From Ignatzschineria cameli (lineage in GTDB: Bacteria; Pseudomonadota; Gammaproteobacteria; Cardiobacteriales; Wohlfahrtiimonadaceae): a DNA stretch of 64,000 nt. Location of the stretch: positions 1 to 64,000 of the forward strand of contig NZ_QEWW01000007.1 in assembly GCF_003121895.1 (NCBI RefSeq), read 5' to 3'. Made by a program: the position numbers and the translations under genes. Below are positions 1 through 9,343 of this stretch, in pieces; positions within the stretch are counted from its first letter, which is position 1; each line of letters opens with the position of its first letter. The notes under the pieces are model-generated. The model had not been told where the DNA came from. It saw nothing but the letters and a program-made list of their open reading frames with translations, and did not search any database.

Positions 1-2379
1 TATCGGAATCGGAGTCGCTGTCGGAATCAGAATCACTGTCGGAGTCTGAGTCACTGTCGGAATCGGAATCGCTGTCCGAATCAGAGTCACTATCGGAATC
101 GGAGTCGCTGTCGGAATCAGAGTCACTATCGGAATCAGAGTCACTATCGGAATCGGAGTCGCTGTCGGAATCAGAGTCACTGTCGGAGTCTGAGTCACTA
201 TCGGAATCGGAGTCACTGTCCGAATCAGAATCACTGTCGGAGTCTGAGTCACTATCGGAATCGGAATCGCTGTCCGAATCAGAGTCACTGTCAGAATCGG
301 AGTCGCTGTCCGAATCAGAATCACTGTCGGAATCGGAGTCACTGTCGGAGTCTGAGTCACTGTCGGAGTCTGAGTCACTATCCGAGTCAGAGTCACTGTC
401 GGAGTCAGAATCACTATCGGAATCTGAGTCACTGTCGGAGTCGGAGTCGCTGTCTGAGTCTGAATCACTGTCCGAATCAGAGTCACTGTCGGAATCGGAA
501 TCGCTATCCGAGTCTGAATCACTATCTGAGTCACTGTCGGAATCGGAGTCACTGTCCGAGTCTGAATCGCTATCCGAGTCAGAGTCACTATCGGAATCTG
601 AGTCACTATCGGAGTCTGAGTCACTGTCGGAATCGGAGTCACTGTCGGAATCTGAGTCGCTATCGGAATCGGAGTCACTATCCGAATCAGAATCACTATC
701 TGAGTCAGAGTCACTATCCGAATCAGAGTCACTATCGGAATCTGAATCGCTGTCCGAATCAGAGTCACTGTCGGAATCGGAATCGCTATCCGAGTCACTG
801 TCGGAATCGGAGTCACTATCCGAATCAGAGTCACTGTCGGAATCAGAGTCACTGTCGGAATCAGAGTCACTGTCGGAGTCTGAGTCGCTGTCTGAATCTG
901 AATCGCTATCCGAGTCAGAGTCGCTATCGGAATCTGAGTCACTGTCGGAATCTGAGTCACTGTCTGAATCTGAATCGCTGTCGGAATCTGAATCGCTGTC
1001 GGAATCGGAGTCGCTGTCAGAGTCAGAATCACTGTCGGAGTCGGAATCACTATCCGAATCAGAGTCACTATCCGAGTCAGAGTCACTGTCGGAGTCACTA
1101 TCGGAATCAGAGTCGCTATCTGAATCGCTATCCGAATCAGAGTCACTGTCGGAATCGGAATCGCTATCCGAGTCAGAATCACTGTCGGAGTCTGAGTCAC
1201 TGTCTGAATCAGAGTCACTGTCGGAATCGGAGTCACTGTCCGAATCAGAGTCGCTGTCCGAGTCTGAGTCACTATCGGAATCAGAGTCACTATCGGAATC
1301 TGAATCACTGTCGGAATCAGAATCACTGTCGGAGTCTGAATCGCTGTCCGAGTCTGAATCGCTATCCGAATCTGAATCACTATCTGAGTCAGAGTCGCTG
1401 TCGGAATCTGAATCACTATCTGAGTCAGAGTCGCTGTCGGAATCTGAATCACTATCCGAGTCAGAGTCGCTGTCGGAATCGGAGTCGCTGTCCGAATCAG
1501 AGTCACTGTCGGAATCTGAATCACTATCTGAGTCTGAGTCACTGTCGGAGTCTGAATCACTATCGGAATCTGAGTCGCTGTCAGAATCGGAGTCACTGTC
1601 GGAATCGGAGTCGCTGTCCGAATCAGAATCACTATCTGAGTCAGAGTCGCTATCAGAATCTGAATCGCTATCTGAGTCACTGTCAGAATCAGAGTCACTA
1701 TCTGAGTCGGAGTCTGAATCACTATCCGAATCGGAGTCACTGTCGGAATCTGAGTCACTATCCGAATCAGAATCACTATCTGAGTCAGAGTCACTATCCG
1801 AATCAGAGTCACTATCGGAATCTGAATCGCTGTCCGAATCAGAGTCACTGTCGGAATCGGAATCGCTATCCGAGTCTGAATCACTATCTGAGTCACTGTC
1901 GGAATCGGAGTCGCTATCGGAATCGGAATCGCTATCCGAGTCAGAATCACTGTCGGAGTCAGAGTCACTGTCTGAATCAGAGTCACTGTCAGAGTCGGAA
2001 TCGGAGTCACTGTCGGAGTCAGAATCGCTATCCGAATCAGAGTCACTGTCGGAATCGGAATCGCTATCCGAGTCAGAATCACTGTCAGAGTCTGAGTCGC
2101 TATCGGAGTCAGAATCGCTATCGGAATCAGAGTCGCTGTCCGAATCAGAATCGCTATCGGAATCTGAGTCACTGTCAGAATCAGAATCGCTATCGGAATC
2201 GGAGTCACTATCCGAGTCTGAATCACTGTCCGAATCGGAGTCGCTGTCCGAATCTGAATCACTATCTGAATCTGAATCACTGTCGGAATCGGAGTCACTA
2301 TCCGAGTCTGAATCACTGTCCGAATCGGAGTCACTGTCGGAATCTGAGTCGCTATCGGAGTCTGAATCGCTGTCGGAGT
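1..2379 (-). repeat. Ser-Asp coding tandem repeat, 18-bp unit
   Basis: About 130 copies of an 18-bp unit encode (Ser-Asp)x3, with occasional 12-bp units encoding (Ser-Asp)x2. In almost every unit one serine is coded AGT/AGC and the other two TCN, so an AGY codon recurs every 18 bp. This shows that expansion copied an 18-bp block rather than a 6-bp one. GAT/GAC and TCA/TCC/TCT vary between copies while the protein stays strictly alternating S-D, consistent with purifying selection on the peptide. No in-frame stop was seen on the minus strand. Confidence 0.95.
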
Positions 2380-2866
2380 CATCTGGATTCTCAGGATCTG
2401 TTGGACCTATGGGAGTCGTTAATGATGAATCACTACCTCCGGAAGATGATCCGCCTCCTGCAGCAACAAGACCTGCTAAACCACCGGCTAAAACACCTAA
2501 CACCCAATATGGAGGAATGCAACTTGCTGATAGCCCTGCATCTGACACCTCATTTGCTAAGAGAGAATCAACATCAATATCAACAAATTCTTTATCTCCG
2601 TTAAGCCAGTAGAGCTCGCAGTCATCTTCTAAGATTAACTCACTATGCTCCCCCTCTTCGTTTTCATTATAGAACCCATAGAGGATAATTGTTTTACCAG
2701 ACTTGAAGGTCAAAACTAAATTTTGCCCTACTCGCTCTGCACTCTCAATATCCTCTAAACTCCCTTTTATTTTAATCAACTGTGGTGCCAAAATTGAGTA
2801 ATCTGCCAAAGGTACTTCTACCGGCTTTGCATCACTCTCTGCACGCGTTACAACCATCATTGACAT
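1..2866 (-). CDS. Giant Ser-Asp-repeat adhesin with BapA-like N-terminus, partial (3' end outside window)
   Basis: The minus-strand frame opens at ATG 2866-2864 and stays open to the left edge (about 955 codons seen). Residues 1 to about 110 resemble the BapA prefix-like N-terminal domain of Gram-negative type I-secreted adhesins: LIKIKGS near residue 31, a TIILYGFY strand, an acidic ELILEDD stretch. Then comes a hydrophobic glycine-rich segment ([11 protein letters not shown], then [12 protein letters not shown]), a short Pro-rich linker ([10 protein letters not shown]), and from about residue 163 uninterrupted Ser-Asp dipeptides to the edge. No Sec signal peptide is visible, as expected for type I secretion with a C-terminal signal; that end and any secretion genes lie outside the window. 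Likely role: surface adhesin or biofilm protein with the SD tract as a stalk. Start chosen as the first ATG of the open frame; the upstream GAGAGAG is only a weak ribosome site. Confident on architecture, inferred on function. Confidence 0.85.
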   Translation of the reverse strand, partial: MSMMVVTRAESDAKPVEVPLADYSILAPQLIKIKGSLEDIESAERVGQNLVLTFKSGKTIILYGFYNENEEGEHSELILEDDCELYWLNGDKEFVDIDVDSLLANEVSDAGLSASCIPPYWVLGVLAGGLAGLVAAGGGSSSGGSDSSLTTPIGPTDPENPDDSDSDSDSDSDSDSDSDSDSDSDSDSDSDSDSDSDSDSDSDSDSDSDSDSDSDSDSDSDSDSDSDSDSDSDSDSDSDSDSDSDSDSDSDSDSDSDSDSDSDSDSDSDSDSDSDSDSDSDSDSDSDSDSDSDSDSDSDSDSDSDSDSDSDSDSDSDSDSDSDSDSDSDSDSDSDSDSDSDSDSDSDSDSDSDSDSDSDSDSDSDSDSDSDSDSDSDSDSDSDSDSDSDSDSDSDSDSDSDSDSDSDSDSDSDSDSDSDSDSDSDSDSDSDSDSDSDSDSDSDSDSDSDSDSDSDSDSDSDSDSDSDSDSDSDSDSDSDSDSDSDSDSDSDSDSDSDSDSDSDSDSDSDSDSDSDSDSDSDSDSDSDSDSDSDSDSDSDSDSDSDSDSDSDSDSDSDSDSDSDSDSDSDSDSDSDSDSDSDSDSDSDSDSDSDSDSDSDSDSDSDSDSDSDSDSDSDSDSDSDSDSDSDSDSDSDSDSDSDSDSDSDSDSDSDSDSDSDSDSDSDSDSDSDSDSDSDSDSDSDSDSDSDSDSDSDSDSDSDSDSDSDSDSDSDSDSDSDSDSDSDSDSDSDSDSDSDSDSDSDSDSDSDSDSDSDSDSDSDSDSDSDSDSDSDSDSDSDSDSDSDSDSDSDSDSDSDSDSDSDSDSDSDSDSDSDSDSDSDSDSDSDSDSDSDSDSDSDSDSDSDSDSDSDSDSDSDSDSDSDSDSDSDSDSDSDSDSDSDSDSDSDSDSDSDSDSDSDSDSDSDSDSDSDSDSDSDSDSDSDSDSDSDSDSDSDSDSDSDSDSDSDSDSDSDSD

Positions 2867-3125
2867 AAGTTATCTCTCTCTATTTTACAGAAATGCTAGG
2901 TACAACTCGCGCCTACACACTATCTGCCTGTAGACACGACAAACCCAACTACAACTAATTATTCGATTGCAGTTGAGTATTTTTATTAAAAATAGGTAAA
3001 CAATTTAAATTAATTATCGCCAAATATCAATAAAAGTCAATATTTACTCATTATGTATAGTGGTTTTAATATATAAAATGATATAAAAGATAGTGTACTC
3101 TTTTAATGATAACGTAAACTTACCG

Positions 3126-3610
3126 TCAAGCGCACAGTTCATAACTAGAGACTTTTTCGGTTAATTGTTTTTTAAATTCACTGGGAGGTAAATTTCCCAG
3201 TGACTCATGAGGTCTTTCTTCGTTATAACTTAACATCAAAGCCTAACTGAGTTCTCGCACCTGAGTTAAGGAGGAGAATAGATGGGGGTTTAATACTTCA
3301 GTTCGATAGCTACGATTAAAACGCTCGATATAAGCATTTTGATTTGGCTTTCCTGACTCACAACATAATAGATTTTAATATGATTATTTTCACACCATTT
3401 TGTAAAAGCTGGAGATGTCATTCCACTGCCATTATCAACACGGATCATTCTAGGAACACCTCTTTCTTCTTTAAGTTGCTCTAAAACTCTCACAACTCTA
3501 GTGGCCGGTAGTGAGGTATCAATGACAAGCCTTAGCTATCGAAAGTAATCCTTGATATACCAAGTGTTGAGTCGCTTCTCTGCGTCGTTCCGGCGTTACA
3601 GCTTTCCCAA
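3126..3610 (-). pseudogene. IS3-family transposase OrfB, internally deleted and frameshifted
   Basis: Reading minus, the N-terminal piece (VTPERRREATQHLVYQGLLS) stops at about 3521. It is then fused, out of frame, to the end of the DDE integrase core (RVLEQLKEERGVPRMIRVDN). The last part (GKPNQNAYIERFNRSYRTEV) lies in another frame, and a further shift leads to NEERPHESLGNLPP and the terminal stop at 3126-3128. The region carrying the first catalytic Asp is missing, so this is a dead copy. The order and motifs leave little doubt of the family. Confidence 0.85.
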
Positions 3611-3859
3611 TAAATCCTTAATTGCTGCATTTTCTAAAGCTAACTCAGCATACATTTTTTTGAGCTTGGCATTTTCAGCTTCAATTTCCCGTAATCGCTT
3701 CAAATCTGAGGCTTCTAAGCCTCCATATTTACTTTTCCATTGATAGTACGTAGCACTACTAATGCCGTGCTCTCGGCAGATATCGGTCACTTTAACGCCT
3801 TTTTCTGCCAGTTTTAAAATGTTTACAATTTGTGTTTCTGTGAATTTTGATCGTTTCAT
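3596..3859 (-). CDS. IS3-family transposase OrfA
   Basis: An 87-aa protein starting MKRSKFTETQIV, with a helix-turn-helix of the HTH_Tnp_1 type (DICREHGISSATYYQWKSKYGG) followed by a leucine-rich coiled coil (about residues 50-85). This is typical of OrfA in IS3-family elements. ATG at 3859 was chosen because a strong GGAGG sits just upstream; an in-frame codon four residues earlier lacks that support. The frame is intact, but with orfB broken it cannot make a functional transposase by frameshifting. Confidence 0.85.
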   Translation of the reverse strand: MKRSKFTETQIVNILKLAEKGVKVTDICREHGISSATYYQWKSKYGGLEASDLKRLREIEAENAKLKKMYAELALENAAIKDLLGKL

Positions 3860-4010
3860 GATTTCCTCCATCTAAATTATGATGACAGAAATCTATAGTT
3901 TTGGCTTGTGTCTTTTTAGGGTAAGTTTACGCTCATTGATTAAAACGAAACAAGATTTTCTTGGAACTCCCTTTAGATTGCTAAAGAGTAGAAATAAACC
4001 AAATCATACT

Positions 4011-5414
4011 TTAAGATAAGTCAAAGCTCCATGTGGGTACTTTTGCCTGATCGCACAGATAATGATGTATTCTATCTGTTACTTGCTTCCAACAGTTTTT
4101 AACATAAACAGGCATATTTTTAGATCTCATTGAATTTCTCATAGCAGCATTAATTTCAAAAATAACGACACCCTTCCGACGTTCTTCTTGGCTTAAAGCA
4201 AAATCTATCCCAACATACTCTAGACCTGTTTGCCGCATAATTTGCTCTAAAGCTTTCCAATTATCTGCCCCAATACTTTCTTCAGGAGAACGGCAATAAC
4301 TAACTCCCATCTCCGTTAGCCAAGGATTAGCCGCCATTAATTTTTCAGAATTAGATAAATGGACATTGAAGTCATTGTCAGCAACAAAAAGATGGATAGG
4401 AAATAACTTTCCTCCTGTAAATAATGCACGATATTTAGGATAAAGCCTTGCACCAGGCAAGCGATTATCTTTAAAGGAGACATCAACATATTCAATAAGA
4501 TAAATGTCCTTTGGTGTCTGAGAAACTATCGTTTCAAAATCAGCAAAATTATGTTGATCCATTGACTCTATCAGATGCATATTCTTGCCCACATGGTATC
4601 CCGATAAACGAACAATCAGTGGAAACTTCAATTGGTGCTTTTCTACCGCTTCCCTAATAAGGGCATGACAATTTTTATTAACATTCTCTAGTCTGATATT
4701 TTTAGGATAAACAATATGGGGCATATCATTAAACCGCCGATAATTATTATCTCTTGAAGTCGCTAAAATATCACTGGGATGATTCACAACAGGTACATTT
4801 GGAAATGCTGCACATATCGCAGCAGCCTTACAGAGCGCAACTTCACATCGCTCTGGATCTGTGATCGAATTATAGATAATATCAACAGAAATATTCTGTC
4901 TTTTTAACTCTTTTAGAGCTACATCAATATCATCAACGCGCAAAATAATTTTTTGAATGTCTCTATCGAGGACAGACATAAGATTATTGTGTCCATCGGG
5001 CATATGAAAAGATTGACGCTTTGCATTAAAATTAAAAGCGCCTGAAGCAAATGTCTGCAAAATAAGGACTTTTAACTTTCCTTCTCTACTCTTTGAAATC
5101 ACGTTCTCTCTCGAATATTGAAGTGCGTATTCAGAACATTTCTCTTCATCTTTCAACTGATAGAAAAGGCTAGCCACAAGTCCTTTCTCTAAAGAAATAA
5201 GCCCCTCACTTTTCTCTTTAGATAAAAAAAGATCAAGAAGAGTTTTGCGATTTCCTGTATGCATAGCTGCCGTCATCAACGACTTTAAGTTTTTTTCTAC
5301 CAAAATTCTATGCTGTAACAGGTAACTCCCTACTTCAAAGGCCTCATTATAATCTCTATTTTTTACCGACTTCTCTAGTAGAGAGTTAAGGGCTATATTT
5401 AGTTTTTGATTCAT
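4011..5414 (-). CDS. ATP-grasp domain protein, function unknown
   Basis: A 467-aa cytoplasmic protein. Residues 1-110 look all-helical, TPR-like. From about residue 115 (KVLILQTFASG) a Rossmann-like pre-ATP-grasp region begins, and about 240-450 resembles a RimK/D-Ala-D-Ala-ligase type ATP-grasp: PLIVRLSGYHVGKNM, IEYVDVSF, KYRALFTGGKLFP, and the Mg-binding end GIDFALSQ...GVVIFEINAAMRNS. ATP-grasp enzymes join a carboxylate to an amine or thiol via an acyl-phosphate. No substrate can be read from the sequence. It lies downstream of the CapA-glycosyltransferase gene on the same strand with a 398-bp gap, so co-function in surface polymer or adhesin modification is inferred from context. The start has only a weak ribosome site. 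Confidence 0.7.
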   Translation of the reverse strand: MNQKLNIALNSLLEKSVKNRDYNEAFEVGSYLLQHRILVEKNLKSLMTAAMHTGNRKTLLDLFLSKEKSEGLISLEKGLVASLFYQLKDEEKCSEYALQYSRENVISKSREGKLKVLILQTFASGAFNFNAKRQSFHMPDGHNNLMSVLDRDIQKIILRVDDIDVALKELKRQNISVDIIYNSITDPERCEVALCKAAAICAAFPNVPVVNHPSDILATSRDNNYRRFNDMPHIVYPKNIRLENVNKNCHALIREAVEKHQLKFPLIVRLSGYHVGKNMHLIESMDQHNFADFETIVSQTPKDIYLIEYVDVSFKDNRLPGARLYPKYRALFTGGKLFPIHLFVADNDFNVHLSNSEKLMAANPWLTEMGVSYCRSPEESIGADNWKALEQIMRQTGLEYVGIDFALSQEERRKGVVIFEINAAMRNSMRSKNMPVYVKNCWKQVTDRIHHYLCDQAKVPTWSFDLS

Positions 5415-5812
5415 TTCACAATTATCCCGTAGGTATTAATTAAAACTTTAAAAGTATTGAGCAGGTTTGTATTTTCCATAAGGAATTCTCTCTACTTCTT
5501 TTAAAAGAACATCGTGTACTACAGCTCTTTTAGAACTAATCTAAGATAATGAAAAATCTCTGTGATAAAACATTCCCCTAACTGATTGCTTTTATAATAT
5601 ATTTTCTGCTCTCATCATTCCAAATTTTACCTCTCCCCTAGCCCCACAAATAAGTTTAAACCATTAAATAAAACAAGCACTTATATCTTTAAAAATGCCG
5701 AGCCAAATAAGAACTAAACCAAGATCAAGATTAACTTTCAAATACAAACCTTTTCTAATTATTTGGAGATACATTTTGACTGAAAGTACAATTTAATTAA
5801 TGTATCATAATT
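5415..5812. other. AT-rich intergenic stretch, no gene seen
   Basis: This gap of 398 bp between the CapA-glycosyltransferase and ATP-grasp genes is very AT-rich. No open frame with a plausible ribosome site, no tRNA and no clear terminator hairpin was found. Promoters for the ATP-grasp gene may lie here but none stands out against the AT background. Confidence 0.5.
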
Positions 5813-8800
5813 TTATTTAGTTATTTTCTCAATAAAATGTTTCCATATAGGAGCAACGTTATCTTCACTAAAGCGTTGCGAACTTTTATAAGCATTATTT
5901 GAAAGTTCAGCATTTAGATCCTCATCCTTTAATACTTTGATAATTTTTCTTACAAAAATAGATTCATTATCTTTCTCTATCAAATAACCATTTTCACCAT
6001 TTTCTATCATGGCAGATGGCCCATATTGGATATCATTAGATATCACAGGGCAGCCACAAGCTAAGCTTTCCATAACAACAAGTGGAAATGCTTCATATTG
6101 GCTTGTTAATAGGGATATTCTTGCCTTTGAGAATTTATCATAAATATCTTTTGTAAAAGGATTAACAGTAATATTTTTCTCCATACCAAGCTTCCGAATA
6201 AGCTGTTTCAGTTTACCTTCTAAAGGGCCATAACCATATAAATCTAGCGTTGCTGTTGGTATCTGTTCAACTACTTTTGCAAAAATGTTAATCATTAATA
6301 AGTGATTTTTTTCTGGTCGATAACGTCCAACTGCTATTACTTTATTTGCTATCCGACTATTAAACTCCACCTGTTTTGGAAAAGCATCCACTACATGAGG
6401 AATACAATATACGTTATTAAATTCCCCACATCTTGCTATAACATCTTTTCTTTGCTGCTCGGTGAGAATAATCAAACCATCAAGATTTTTTATATCTCTA
6501 AAATAGTAACTCCTAAAATTACTTTGCATATCTGATGGGTCTTTTAAATGTGACGTGTGTGATACTGGAATCATTTTTAAATTTGGGACAACGGTATTTC
6601 TTATCCTATCAATTAAACGTACATTTCTATCTACAATAACATTAACCTGATCATCTTTATCAAATGTATTAAAGTAATACTCTAGTAGGTATTTAATAAA
6701 GTCTTCATGTCTATCATAAAACTCTATTGGAATGCCCGCTTCATCATGAATGATAATTTTATTTACTACATTTTTTCCTTCTTTTTGTATAAAGAATTTC
6801 TGAAAACACAATGTGCCATCAGCACGGTAAAAAAATTCTGATATTCTTTCTTTAGTATCAGGTTTAAAAACACAAACTCTTGACAAAAATCCATCTGGGT
6901 CAAAATTATCTAATCTATAACGCTCACCATTATCATCATGATAATGTATGTATGAAATAAGTCCTGTCTTTAAGTCATAAAATTTTGTGATATATTTCTT
7001 CCCATCCCTAACTACTTCAATCTTTTGCTTAATAGGGTTATTTACAACATGTTGCACATCTATTGATGACTTAGTAGAACTTTTAACTTGATAAAATCGA
7101 TAAAGATTTATGTGCTGAAAAGATTCAGGTATCTTATTTAGATTTTTTAGATCTTCAATTGTTGCGTCTATACCTAAGTTATAGGCCATAGTTAAAAACA
7201 CGGGTGTAATTCTCAATTTTTCAATAAACAATTTGCTTCTTTTGAGTGCCGCACTTTCAATGCCTGAATAATTTTCACTAAGATTATTGTTAAAAAAAAC
7301 AAAATATTGATTTTTAGGTTCGGCGTGTACTGTAAGTTTATTAACTATATTCATTTTAACTGCCTCAAAACTATTTTCTTTCTGAATTCTTTTAATATTA
7401 AACGGCGCTTTATTCGGATGATCTAATTTAATCTCTATAGGAAGATCAATAAAACTAATATTTTTATAATTATTATTTTCTGTTGATATTACTCGCACCT
7501 TTAGTTTTAACGGCACATTATCCCAGTTCCCCATATAAGAAGGTCGCAAGCCATAATAATCACGATAAATTTTTCCAACTTGACATCGTGTCATTGGCAC
7601 TTGCCAGTCGCATAGCTCATGATGCATGCCTCTTCCCCAAGAGGTCATTTTAGACTTGCATATTGGCTCTGCTTGAAAATCAATACATAAGTTACTATCA
7701 ATTGAATCTACACACTCCCAATATGACTCAACCCACAACATTGTTCTTTGTGTAATAACTCTAGGATGAACTCGCACACCAACTAATTTTATTCCACCAA
7801 ATAAAATAGGTGATATTCGGGCATCATCCGGAACTTCTTTAACAACTAATTCTCTTGGCAATGTATTAAACTCAGGTTGTTTTAATACATTTAAATTATA
7901 CGCAGTCTTTTGTAATGGTAGTAAGTTTTTACCTGATGGTAAATCTGCTTCTAACAAAGTACAACTGCCATTTTGAGTATTAATGACAACTTTGTTATTT
8001 AACTTTATACACTTATCTGCATATCTTTCAGATATATCAATTTTTGATTCTAAACTAGGAGTAATCGTATGCCCAAATTTTTGTATTAAAGGATGAAAAA
8101 TGACTGAATGCACTCCTTTTTTAGAGACCCTTAATTCAAATAAACCTGTATCCCTAACTCTCCCAATAGAATCTAGAAGTAAATCACCTGCATCATAAAT
8201 AATAGGTTTTCCCTGATATATTTCGGTTCCTTGAAGTCTATGGGCTGAAGCTCCCAATACAGCATCAACCCCAAGGTCTATCAAGAGTCGACCCAAATTC
8301 CTCTCATCTTCTGTTGGTTCTTCTTTTTCATTAGCCCCCCAATGAATTGCAAAAAGAATAATGTCAGAAATAGATTTAGCCTCTATAAATAATTTTCTAT
8401 ATCTTTGAGTCCAGGTAGAAACATCTGTTACAGATATAAAACTGATACCTCCAGTCTCATCAGATGCAGCAAAGTACCTCATTGTTGTATCAGCAGCAAA
8501 AATAGCAACTTTAACGCCATCTAAATCGATATATTTAGGAAGAAGAGCTTCTGCTAAAGTCTGTCCAACACCAACACATTCAATACCAATTTTTTTTAGT
8601 AACCTATCTTGTTGCATTAAAGCACCTACTCCATAATCAACGCTATGATTGTTGGCACAAGTTACAACATCGATACCTGACGCTGTCAGTATTTTTACCA
8701 TTTCAGGTCTCGCTCGATAATAATAGGGCCCGCCCTCTCCTTTTTCAGCCCCTTGTTCACCCAGTACAGATACGACACATTCAAGATTTACAATGCTTAA

Positions 8801-8983
8801 ATCTGCTTCCTTCAAAATATTACTTTGTATAACATTTTTTAAACCTATTTGTTCAGTAACATAATGTTGACGTCGACCTAAATTAACATCTCCACCCCAA
8901 ACTATTTTACGTATATTTTGATCTTTCTTACTTTCTTTATTATCTGTAATAGTATTCATTGTAAATTTTATATTGTCTTCCAC
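5813..8983 (-). CDS. Fusion of CapA-like metallophosphatase and GtfA/SdgB/TarM-like GT4 glycosyltransferase
   Basis: A 1056-aa protein. Residues 25-310 match the CapA/PgsA capsule-synthesis family: GGDVNLGR (30-37), NLEC (66-69), NNHSVDYG (111-118), HWGANEKEE (214-222), ASAHRLQG (245-252). Residues about 390-520 look like a beta-sandwich (LWVESYWECVD). Residues about 558-1056 resemble GT4 enzymes with the extended beta-meander of accessory-Sec GtfA, TarM, TagE and SdgA/SdgB: NNNLSENYSGIESAALKR (565-582), GEINE-type meander strands to about 750, NVIVDRN (781-787), then the donor site GRYRPEKN (886-893) and EX7E at 964-972 (EAFPLVVME). No signal peptide or membrane segment is obvious. It is encoded one gene away from a Ser-Asp-repeat adhesin, so glycosylation of that repeat is the leading inference. 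GTG at 8983 is the upstream-most start; ATG nine codons in is an alternative. Confidence 0.75.
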   Translation of the reverse strand: MEDNIKFTMNTITDNKESKKDQNIRKIVWGGDVNLGRRQHYVTEQIGLKNVIQSNILKEADLSIVNLECVVSVLGEQGAEKGEGGPYYYRARPEMVKILTASGIDVVTCANNHSVDYGVGALMQQDRLLKKIGIECVGVGQTLAEALLPKYIDLDGVKVAIFAADTTMRYFAASDETGGISFISVTDVSTWTQRYRKLFIEAKSISDIILFAIHWGANEKEEPTEDERNLGRLLIDLGVDAVLGASAHRLQGTEIYQGKPIIYDAGDLLLDSIGRVRDTGLFELRVSKKGVHSVIFHPLIQKFGHTITPSLESKIDISERYADKCIKLNNKVVINTQNGSCTLLEADLPSGKNLLPLQKTAYNLNVLKQPEFNTLPRELVVKEVPDDARISPILFGGIKLVGVRVHPRVITQRTMLWVESYWECVDSIDSNLCIDFQAEPICKSKMTSWGRGMHHELCDWQVPMTRCQVGKIYRDYYGLRPSYMGNWDNVPLKLKVRVISTENNNYKNISFIDLPIEIKLDHPNKAPFNIKRIQKENSFEAVKMNIVNKLTVHAEPKNQYFVFFNNNLSENYSGIESAALKRSKLFIEKLRITPVFLTMAYNLGIDATIEDLKNLNKIPESFQHINLYRFYQVKSSTKSSIDVQHVVNNPIKQKIEVVRDGKKYITKFYDLKTGLISYIHYHDDNGERYRLDNFDPDGFLSRVCVFKPDTKERISEFFYRADGTLCFQKFFIQKEGKNVVNKIIIHDEAGIPIEFYDRHEDFIKYLLEYYFNTFDKDDQVNVIVDRNVRLIDRIRNTVVPNLKMIPVSHTSHLKDPSDMQSNFRSYYFRDIKNLDGLIILTEQQRKDVIARCGEFNNVYCIPHVVDAFPKQVEFNSRIANKVIAVGRYRPEKNHLLMINIFAKVVEQIPTATLDLYGYGPLEGKLKQLIRKLGMEKNITVNPFTKDIYDKFSKARISLLTSQYEAFPLVVMESLACGCPVISNDIQYGPSAMIENGENGYLIEKDNESIFVRKIIKVLKDEDLNAELSNNAYKSSQRFSEDNVAPIWKHFIEKITK

Positions 8984-9343
8984 CTAAAAAAAGAATTATG
9001 GTTACTTATCCTTCGCATAGATGATGCTGAACATCAACTTATGTACACTCTAAAAAAATGGTGATAAATCAAGCGACCATATTAGGTTATATTTGATTTT
9101 TTATAGAACATAACCATCTTTAAAATAGCTCTATTATTTATAATGACTTGAAATAATAGCTTTTTCTCACTTATAACTATCTAATACAGAAGCAATAAAC
9201 ATATTGGCTAATTAACTTTGATGGTTTGTACCTTTCCAGTGATTAATTGGTAACTATAAATTCCTAATTAAGAATTTCCTCTAATTTATCGATTTTAGTT
9301 TTCGAATACTTTATAACGCATAAGTTATAACTTAACACCATAC
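8984..9343. other. AT-rich intergenic stretch, no gene seen
   Basis: The 360 bp upstream of the CapA-glycosyltransferase gene are strongly AT-rich and hold no convincing open frame or RNA gene. They probably carry the promoter of the minus-strand gene, but no single hexamer pair can be chosen with confidence. Confidence 0.5.

Larger units (their letters stand above)
3113..3931 (-). mobile_element. IS3-family insertion sequence remnant
   Basis: A perfect 12-bp inverted repeat, CGTAAACTTACC at 3113-3124 and its complement at 3920-3931, bounds an IS3-type orfA plus a broken orfB. The true tips may lie a few bases further out, as both flanks contain a TGA/TCA. The element is about 0.82 kb, whereas intact relatives are about 1.15-1.25 kb; the missing part is the middle of orfB. 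No clear target-site duplication was found. It lies between the adhesin start and the ATP-grasp gene. Confidence 0.8.

Noticed and set aside
1-2612. Plus-strand open reading through the SD-repeat region, including short frames at 2401-2612
   Set aside because: The low-complexity repeat leaves an opposite-strand frame open by chance. The minus frame has a recognisable N-terminal domain, a start and a strict Ser-Asp order; the plus frames have none.
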